Below are positions 1-4,090 of a stretch of 5,780 bases of DNA, piece after piece. The translations under genes were made by a program, and so were the position numbers. The stretch is from NCBI GenBank assembly GCA_030619405.1, contig JAUXBK010000173.1, positions 1 to 5,780 on the forward strand, given 5' to 3'. The notes beneath the pieces are model-generated. The model did no database searches. It was not told the origin of the DNA and was given only the letters and a program-made list of their open reading frames with translations. Source of the stretch: Sedimenticola sp. (GTDB lineage Bacteria > Pseudomonadota > Gammaproteobacteria > Chromatiales > Chromatiaceae). How positions within the stretch are numbered: position 1 is the first letter of the stretch; each line of letters starts with the position of its first letter.

Positions 1-44
1 CGGGGCCAGGGATGGCCACCGGCGAGGACGGAATGAAACGAGGA

Positions 45-73
45 AGAAGACCGGCACAATAAGCCGGTCTTTT
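45..73 (+). terminator. Rho-independent terminator of an upstream plus-strand gene
   Basis: A perfect 9-bp stem, AAGACCGGC (47-55) pairing with GCCGGTCTT (63-71), encloses a 7-nt loop. It can be extended by a G-U and an A-U pair to 45-73. The 3' side ends in TCTTTT, giving a U-rich tail on the plus-strand transcript. On the minus strand the sequence after the stem is only pyrimidine-rich (CTTCCTCG), so the hairpin is a better terminator for a plus-strand gene than for glgB, although leftward glgB transcripts would also meet it. The gene it serves lies mostly outside the window. A frame-1 TGA at 34-36, 8 nt before the hairpin, is a plausible end for it, but 11 codons are too few to judge. Confidence 0.75.
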
Positions 74-236
74 AGGGACTTGGAAAATATTAAATTACGT
101 GATTTGCGCCGGATAGGTCTTCGTCTTCAAGGCGCGCCAAGGGGCGCATACTCGTTGTATGTAACCCTTGGCGCAACACCGAAGACGGAGCCATAGACAA
201 GCAAGGCGCGTAATTTAATCTTTTCCAAGCCCCTTA
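72..236. repeat. Palindromic, MITE-like intergenic repeat with nested hairpins
   Basis: Long inverted arms at 72-99 and 209-236 are complementary at 25 of 28 positions (mismatches at 73/235, 78/230 and 88/220). Nested inside are CGTCTTC (122-128) with GAAGACG (181-187), GCGCCAAGGG (134-143) with CCCTTGGCGC (165-174), and CATAC (147-151) with GTATG (157-161). The whole unit could fold into one long, bulged hairpin or cruciform. GTCTTC is repeated in tandem at 117-128. Read leftward, it encodes a peptide ending GVAPRVTYNEYAPLGAP. I recall such short predicted peptides in many proteobacterial genomes, which fits a dispersed non-coding repeat translated by mistake, but this is memory and not a search. 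No transposase is present, so any mobility would be non-autonomous. The right arm includes the glgB stop codon and the left arm overlaps the U-tract of the 45-73 terminator. No clear target-site duplication is visible. Confidence 0.75.
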
Positions 237-2408
237 TCCCTGGTGCTGCAGGATCAACGCCCCCAGCGGTGGCAGCGTGAGCTCCATCGATTGGGCCTGT
301 CCCATCCACTCCGTGGGGTCGGTGGTGACGAGCCCGGCGTTGCCCATGTTGCTGCCACCGTAGAAAGCCGAGTCTGAGTTGAGCAGCTCCTTATAGGCAC
401 CTGCCTTTGGCAGACCGATGCGGTAGTGTTCCCGCGGTACCGGGGTGAAGTTGAGCGCCACCACCACGAAACTGCCGTCCCTGGCCCAGCGCAGAAAGCT
501 GAGCACCGACTGGCTGGCGTCGTGGCAGTCGATCCACTCGAAGCCGCCGTCCTCGAAATCCAGGTCGTGCAGGGGCTTCAGCTCCCGGTGCAGCCGGTTG
601 AGCTCGGTGACCAGGAGGCTGACGCCCTGATGCTGCGAGCGCTCCAGCAGATTCCAGTCCAGCTGGGCCGCTTCGTTCCACTCCCGGCCCTGGGCAAATT
701 CGTTGCCCATGAACAGCAGCTTCTTGCCCGGGTAGCAGAACATGTAACTGTAGAGCAGCCGCAGAGAGGCAAAGCGTTGCCATGGGTCTCCCGACATCTT
801 GTCCAGCATCGAGCCCTTTCCATGCACCACTTCGTCGTGGGAGAAGGGGAGCACGAAGTTCTCGGTGAAGCTGTAGAGCAGGCCGAAGGTGAGCCGGTCG
901 TGGTGGAAATGGCGGAACACCGGGTCATTCTCCATGTAGGAGAGGGTGTCGTGCATCCAGCCCATGTTCCACTTCATGCTGAATCCCAGTCCCCCCAGCC
1001 AGGTGGGGCGTGACACCTGGGGCCAGGCGGTGGACTCCTCGGCGATCACCAGGGTGCCCGGGTACTGGTCGTGGGTGACGCTGTTGAGGTGGCGCAGGAA
1101 CTCCACCGCCTCCAGGTTTTCCCGGCCGCCGTATTCGTTGGGGACCCAGTCGCCGGGCTCCCGGGAGTAGTCCAGGTAAAGCATAGAGGCCACCGCATCC
1201 ACCCGCAGGCCGTCCAGGTGAAATTCCTCCAGCCAGAACAGGGCGCTGGAGAGCAGGAAGTTCTTCACCTCGTTGCGGCCAAAGTTGAAGATCAGGGTAC
1301 CCCAGTCCCGATGCTCCCCCTTTCTCGGGTCTTCATGCTCATAGAGGGCGGTGCCATCGAAGCGGGCCAGTGCGTGTTCATCCTTGGGAAAGTGGGCGGG
1401 CACCCAGTCGAGGATGATACCGATACCCTGGCGGTGCAGGTAATCGACGAAATAGCGGAAATCGTCAGGGGAGCCGAAACGGCTGGTGGGGGCGAAATAG
1501 CCGGTGGTCTGGTAGCCCCAGGAGCGATCGAACGGATGCTCGGTGATCGGCAGCAGCTCGATGTGGGTGAAACCGGTCTCGCGGATGTAATCGGCCAGCC
1601 GGTGGGCGATCTCACGGTAGTTGAGAAACCCCCCTTCCTCGTCCCGTTGCCAGGACCCCAGGTGCACTTCGTAGATGGATAGAGGGGCGTGCTGCCAGGA
1701 TGCCTCCGCCCGGTCGTTCATCCACTGCTGATCTTCCCAGATGTGACTGGAGGCGGCGGTCACTACGCCGGCATTGGCCGGGCGCTTCTGAAACAGGTGA
1801 GCGTAGGGGTCGTTCTTCGTCAGCACTTCGCCCCCTTTGCTCCGGATCTCGAAACGGTAGAAGGTGTCTGCCTTGGCCTGCGGCAGGAACAGCTCCCAGA
1901 CACCGGAACCACCGCAGCTGCGCATCGGGTTCACCCGGCCGTCCCAGCCATTGAAGTCCCCGACTACGCTGACCCGGTCTGCGTTGGGCGCCCAGACCGC
2001 GAACAGTATCCCCTCCACGCTGTCGGCATGGTGGGGGTGGGCCCCCAGTACCCGGTAGATGTGCCAGTGCCTGCCCTGGGTGAAGAGATAGATGTCGAAC
2101 TCTTCGACCTGGGGGGGAAAGCAGTAGGGGTCGTAGTGGGTGGCGCCGTGGTCGAAGTCGTCGCTCCAGCTGATCTGGTAGCGATCCGGAACCGCGTCGG
2201 CGGCGCCGTGCCACTCGAAGAAGTCGGTCCCCGGGATCCGTTCCAGCGGCAGATCGGGTTCGACGATGCGGGCCTGCTGGGCCCTGGGCAGGAAGGCCCT
2301 TACCACCGCCTGCCCATCCTGAATGTGCCGGCCGAGTACTTCGAAGGGGTCGTGATGGCGTGCCTCGGCAATACGCTGGAGGGGTTCCTGGATCTGCTTC
2401 TTGTTCAT
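234..2408 (-). CDS. glgB: 1,4-alpha-glucan branching enzyme GlgB (GH13)
   Basis: Cytoplasmic glycogen branching enzyme: it cleaves an alpha-1,4 linkage and transfers the released oligoglucan to a 6-hydroxyl, creating alpha-1,6 branches. The 724-aa product is close to the roughly 728 aa of the E. coli enzyme. Seen in order are an N-terminal domain (about 12-100, with HHDPFEVLGRH), a CBM48-type beta-sandwich (about 130-210, VWAPNADRVSVVGDFNGW at 139-156), a GH13 barrel (about 245-600) and a C-terminal beta domain. GH13 motifs are intact: DWVPAHF (334-340), GLRVDAVAS with nucleophile D404, IAEEST with acid/base E457, and FSHDEVVHGKGS with transition-state stabiliser D525. These match E. coli D405, E458 and D526 with a constant offset of one. 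The start is ATG at 2408-2406 (MNKKQIQEPL). The frame stays open 64 codons further upstream, but that stretch reads through hairpin repeat DNA and does not resemble GlgB. The Shine-Dalgarno is weak (GCAGG, roughly 10 nt upstream). The gene is transcribed away from glgC, and its TAA lies inside the 72-236 repeat. Confidence 0.97.
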   Translation of the reverse strand: MNKKQIQEPLQRIAEARHHDPFEVLGRHIQDGQAVVRAFLPRAQQARIVEPDLPLERIPGTDFFEWHGAADAVPDRYQISWSDDFDHGATHYDPYCFPPQVEEFDIYLFTQGRHWHIYRVLGAHPHHADSVEGILFAVWAPNADRVSVVGDFNGWDGRVNPMRSCGGSGVWELFLPQAKADTFYRFEIRSKGGEVLTKNDPYAHLFQKRPANAGVVTAASSHIWEDQQWMNDRAEASWQHAPLSIYEVHLGSWQRDEEGGFLNYREIAHRLADYIRETGFTHIELLPITEHPFDRSWGYQTTGYFAPTSRFGSPDDFRYFVDYLHRQGIGIILDWVPAHFPKDEHALARFDGTALYEHEDPRKGEHRDWGTLIFNFGRNEVKNFLLSSALFWLEEFHLDGLRVDAVASMLYLDYSREPGDWVPNEYGGRENLEAVEFLRHLNSVTHDQYPGTLVIAEESTAWPQVSRPTWLGGLGFSMKWNMGWMHDTLSYMENDPVFRHFHHDRLTFGLLYSFTENFVLPFSHDEVVHGKGSMLDKMSGDPWQRFASLRLLYSYMFCYPGKKLLFMGNEFAQGREWNEAAQLDWNLLERSQHQGVSLLVTELNRLHRELKPLHDLDFEDGGFEWIDCHDASQSVLSFLRWARDGSFVVVALNFTPVPREHYRIGLPKAGAYKELLNSDSAFYGGSNMGNAGLVTTDPTEWMGQAQSMELTLPPLGALILQHQG

Positions 2409-2441
2409 AGGCTTGCCTGCAATGCCCGCGTTGAATGGTAT

Positions 2442-2532
2442 CACTCTCCCCCCGGGGTGAGAGTGTCGTAAAAACTTGTAACCCCTCCTCCTTCCGGGAG
2501 AGGGAGCTTTTGCGACACCCTCCGGGTGGAGA
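2442..2532. repeat. Hairpin-rich intergenic repeat, copy A, in the glgB leader
   Basis: The core arms GTGTCGTAAAA (2463-2473) and TTTTGCGACAC (2508-2518) form ten Watson-Crick pairs and one G-U pair. Enclosed is an imperfect hairpin around CCCCTCCTCC (2482-2491) and GGGAGAGGGAG (2496-2506). A separate flanking hairpin pairs CACTCTC (2442-2448) with GAGAGTG (2459-2465), with CCCC/GGGG directly inside, and competes with the core stem for bases 2463-2465. Outer sequence on the right (CCTCCGGGTGGAGAG, 2518-2532) is an imperfect inverted match to the left flank. The C-rich/G-rich style resembles the CCCTCTCCC/GGGAGAGGG repeats common between genes in many gammaproteobacteria. It ends 34 bp before the glgB start, so it probably lies in the glgB 5' leader if transcription begins upstream of it. 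Confidence 0.65.
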
Positions 2533-2597
2533 GGACGTCCGTTGCCACTGGATGACAAATTAAGGGGTCTTAAATATCCACTTGGCATGTTAGCATA

Positions 2598-2615
2598 CAC
2601 TGAATTAGCTCAGTG
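2598..2615. promoter_or_regulatory. Perfect 6-6-6 inverted repeat, possible operator
   Basis: CACTGA (2598-2603) and TCAGTG (2610-2615) are perfect inverted half-sites separated by the six bases ATTAGC. The site sits in the AT-richer segment between the two hairpin repeats, roughly midway between the divergent starts, where a shared regulator could act. I do not recognise it as the site of a named regulator. A 6-bp inverted pair can arise by chance in a region this size, so the call rests mainly on position and symmetry. Confidence 0.25.
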
Positions 2616-2631
2616 AAATACCGACCAATGC

Positions 2632-2752
2632 TCTTGCAAAACTCTTAAATCCCCTCGCTCTTGAGGGGGGTGGCTAAAATCTAAAGTGTTATCTTTAGTT
2701 TGATCCCCTCACCCCAACCCTCTCCCAGGGGGAGAGGGGGTATTTTGCAAGA
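2632..2752. repeat. Hairpin-rich intergenic repeat, copy B, in the glgC leader
   Basis: Perfect 10-bp terminal inverted repeats, TCTTGCAAAA (2632-2641) and TTTTGCAAGA (2743-2752), bound a 121-bp unit. Inside are three short hairpins: CCCCTC (2651-2656) with GAGGGG (2663-2668), CTAAAG (2681-2686) with CTTTAG (2693-2698), and CCCTCTCCC (2718-2726) with GGGAGAGGG (2730-2738). The octamer ATCCCCTC occurs at 2649-2656 and 2703-2710. The order AAAACT, short spacer, CCCCTC on the left and GGGAGAGGG, short spacer, TTTTGC on the right matches copy A, so the two look like one family in the same orientation, with copy B carrying extra internal sequence. No open reading frame or transposase is present. 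It ends 69 bp before glgC. Confidence 0.7.
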
Positions 2753-2806
2753 ATATCTACCGATCGGGTAATCAGCGCCCTCGCAGAGGGAGATTGCAGA
2801 AATTGC

Positions 2807-2815
2807 AGAAGGAGA
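2807..2815 (+). promoter_or_regulatory. Shine-Dalgarno site of glgC
   Basis: AGAAGGAGA contains the near-consensus AAGGAG at 2809-2814. Spacing is 7 nt to the ATG at 2822 but only 4 nt to the in-frame GTG at 2819. This favours the ATG, giving MNAGQ rather than MMNAGQ. It is the strongest ribosome-binding site in the window. Confidence 0.8.
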
Positions 2816-2821
2816 CTAGTG

Positions 2822-4090
2822 ATGAATGCAGGTCAGGATCCACGTTTCGTCAGCCGTTTGACCAAAAATACACTGGCACTGATCCTCGCCGGAGGGCGTG
2901 GCTCCCGCTTGAAGCACCTCACCAAATGGCGTTCCAAGCCGGCAGTACCGTTTGGTGGCAAGTTCCGCATCATCGACTTCCCCCTCTCTAACTGTATCAA
3001 TTCCGGCATTCGCCAGATCGGTGTGCTCACCCAGTACAAGGCCCACTCCCTGATCCTGCATATCCAGAAAGGGTGGGGGTTCCTGCGGGGGGAGTTCGGT
3101 GAATTCGTCGAGCTGCTGCCGGCCCAGCAGCGGATCGAGAACAACTGGTATGCGGGCACTGCCGATGCCATTTACCAGAATCTGGATATCTTCCGCAACC
3201 ACGACCCGGACTATGTGCTGGTGCTGGCCGGAGATCACATCTACCGTATGGACTATGGCACCATGATCGCCCATCACGTCGAGAGCGGTGCCGATATGAC
3301 CGTCGGCTGTCTCGAGGTGGATCTGGCTACCGCCAGAGAGTTTGGGGTGATGGCGGTGGATGAAGAGGGCCAGGTACTGGAGTTTGCCGAGAAACCGGAC
3401 AATCCCAAGCCCCTGCCCGGCAATGAGAACCTGGCACTGGCCTCGATGGGGATCTATGTCTTCAATACCGCCTTCCTGTTCGAACAGCTGATCAAGGATG
3501 CGGATACGCCGAATTCCACCCACGACTTCGGCAAGGATATCATCCCCAGGGTGATCGACAAGTACCGGGTCATCTCCTATTCGTTCCAGGATCCGAAGAG
3601 CGGCCGACAGGCCTACTGGCGGGACGTGGGGACCCTGGATGCCTTCTGGTCGGCCAACCTGGAGCTGATCGGGGTGACGCCGGAGCTGGACCTGTATGAC
3701 AAGACCTGGCCGATCTGGACCTATCAGGAGCAGCTCCCGCCGGCCAAGTTCGTCTTCGACGACGACGACCGTCGGGGTATGGCGGTGGATACCATGGTCT
3801 CCGGTGGCTGCATCGTCTCCGGCGCGCTGGTACGCCACTCCCTGCTCTTCTCCAACGTACGGGTCAATTCCTACACCACGGTGAAGGACTCGGTGATTCT
3901 CCCGGACGTGGATATCGGCAGACACTGCCGTATCACCAAAGCGGTGATCGACCGGGGCTGTGTGATCGAGGAGGGGATGGTGATCGGAGACGATCCGGTC
4001 GCGGATGCCAAACGGTTTCATGTCTCCGCAGGGGGGGTGGTATTGGTGACGCCGGAGATGTTGGGGCAGGTGCTCAACTATGTCCGCTGA
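2822..4090 (+). CDS. glgC: Glucose-1-phosphate adenylyltransferase GlgC (ADP-glucose pyrophosphorylase)
   Basis: Catalyses ATP + glucose-1-phosphate to ADP-glucose + pyrophosphate, the committed and usually allosterically controlled step of bacterial glycogen synthesis, in the cytoplasm. The 422 aa are close to the 431 of E. coli GlgC. The N-terminal nucleotidyltransferase domain (about 17-290) has the nucleotide loop LAGGRGSRL (22-30), SKPAVPFGGKFRIIDFPLSN (38-57), WYAGTADA (109-116), AGDHIY with catalytic D138, and FAEKP (188-192), where K191 matches the glucose-1-phosphate-binding K195 of E. coli. The rest forms the left-handed beta-helix domain (about 300-422; SGGC at 327-330, IDRGCVIEEGMVIG at 376-389). 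The position equivalent to E. coli K39, the fructose-1,6-bisphosphate activator lysine, is W36, so its effector response may differ. The start is chosen by the AGAAGGAGA site. The gene overlaps the GH57 gene by 11 bp, indicating an operon. A run of seven G at 4031-4037 lies near the 3' end, in frame. Confidence 0.97.
   Translation: MNAGQDPRFVSRLTKNTLALILAGGRGSRLKHLTKWRSKPAVPFGGKFRIIDFPLSNCINSGIRQIGVLTQYKAHSLILHIQKGWGFLRGEFGEFVELLPAQQRIENNWYAGTADAIYQNLDIFRNHDPDYVLVLAGDHIYRMDYGTMIAHHVESGADMTVGCLEVDLATAREFGVMAVDEEGQVLEFAEKPDNPKPLPGNENLALASMGIYVFNTAFLFEQLIKDADTPNSTHDFGKDIIPRVIDKYRVISYSFQDPKSGRQAYWRDVGTLDAFWSANLELIGVTPELDLYDKTWPIWTYQEQLPPAKFVFDDDDRRGMAVDTMVSGGCIVSGALVRHSLLFSNVRVNSYTTVKDSVILPDVDIGRHCRITKAVIDRGCVIEEGMVIGDDPVADAKRFHVSAGGVVLVTPEMLGQVLNYVR
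4063..4070 (+). promoter_or_regulatory. Probable ribosome-binding site of the GH57 gene, inside glgC
   Basis: The purine-rich GGGGCAGG lies within the last codons of glgC, 9 nt before the ATG at 4080. It is a modest Shine-Dalgarno match. The 11-bp overlap of the two genes means ribosomes finishing glgC would also pass over this start, which suggests coupled translation. Confidence 0.4.

Larger units (their letters stand above)
2409..2821. other. Divergent glgB/glgC intergenic region, 413 bp, repeat-rich
   Basis: This stretch must hold the promoters of both glgB (leftward) and glgC (rightward) unless they are driven from elsewhere. I find no convincing coding sequence. From left to right it contains a 33-bp spacer upstream of the glgB start, hairpin repeat copy A (about 2442-2532), an AT-richer segment (about 2551-2631) with a small palindrome TTAAGGGGTCTTAA (2560-2573) and the CACTGA/TCAGTG palindrome, repeat copy B (2632-2752), and a roughly 70-bp leader ending in the glgC ribosome-binding site. 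No strong sigma-70 -35/-10 pair stands out on either strand. The AT-richer middle segment is the most likely site for divergent promoters, in which case both transcripts would start with a hairpin-rich leader. That arrangement is inference. Confidence 0.7.

Noticed and set aside
1..36. Possible C-terminal tail of a plus-strand gene (frame 1, 11 codons, TGA at 34-36)
   Set aside because: It ends 8 nt before the terminator, which is suggestive, but it is too short for any family assignment or coding test. Frame 3 (stop at 60-62) and frame 2 (open to 195) are also open at the window edge.
127..309. 60-codon minus-strand ORF overlapping the glgB 3' end and the palindromic repeat
   Set aside because: Its first half is the glgB C-terminus read in another frame and its second half is the repeat. 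It has no independent ribosome-binding site and is best explained as a spurious frame.
426..2471. Chain of plus-strand ORFs (195, 203 and 260 codons) opposite glgB
   Set aside because: All lie within the well-supported glgB and read as codon-bias shadows without recognisable motifs or ribosome-binding sites.
2582..2596. Sigma-54-like element in TTGGCATGTTAGCAT
   Set aside because: The GG and GC dinucleotides are 9 bp apart where about 12 is required.
2409..2600. 64-residue N-terminal extension of GlgB
   Set aside because: The frame is open, but the sequence translates hairpin repeat DNA. The ATG at 2408 gives the normal family length and a typical N-terminus.
2619..2763. TACCGA direct repeats (2619-2624 and 2758-2763) as a target-site duplication of repeat copy B
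   Set aside because: The repeats do not abut the inverted termini (7 and 5 nt away) and a 6-mer match is easily due to chance.
2745..2772. Candidate glgC promoter: TTGCAA (2745-2750), 16-bp spacer, GGTAAT (2767-2772)
   Set aside because: Each hexamer matches only four of six consensus bases, the -10 lacks its key first two bases, and the -35 is part of the repeat terminus.
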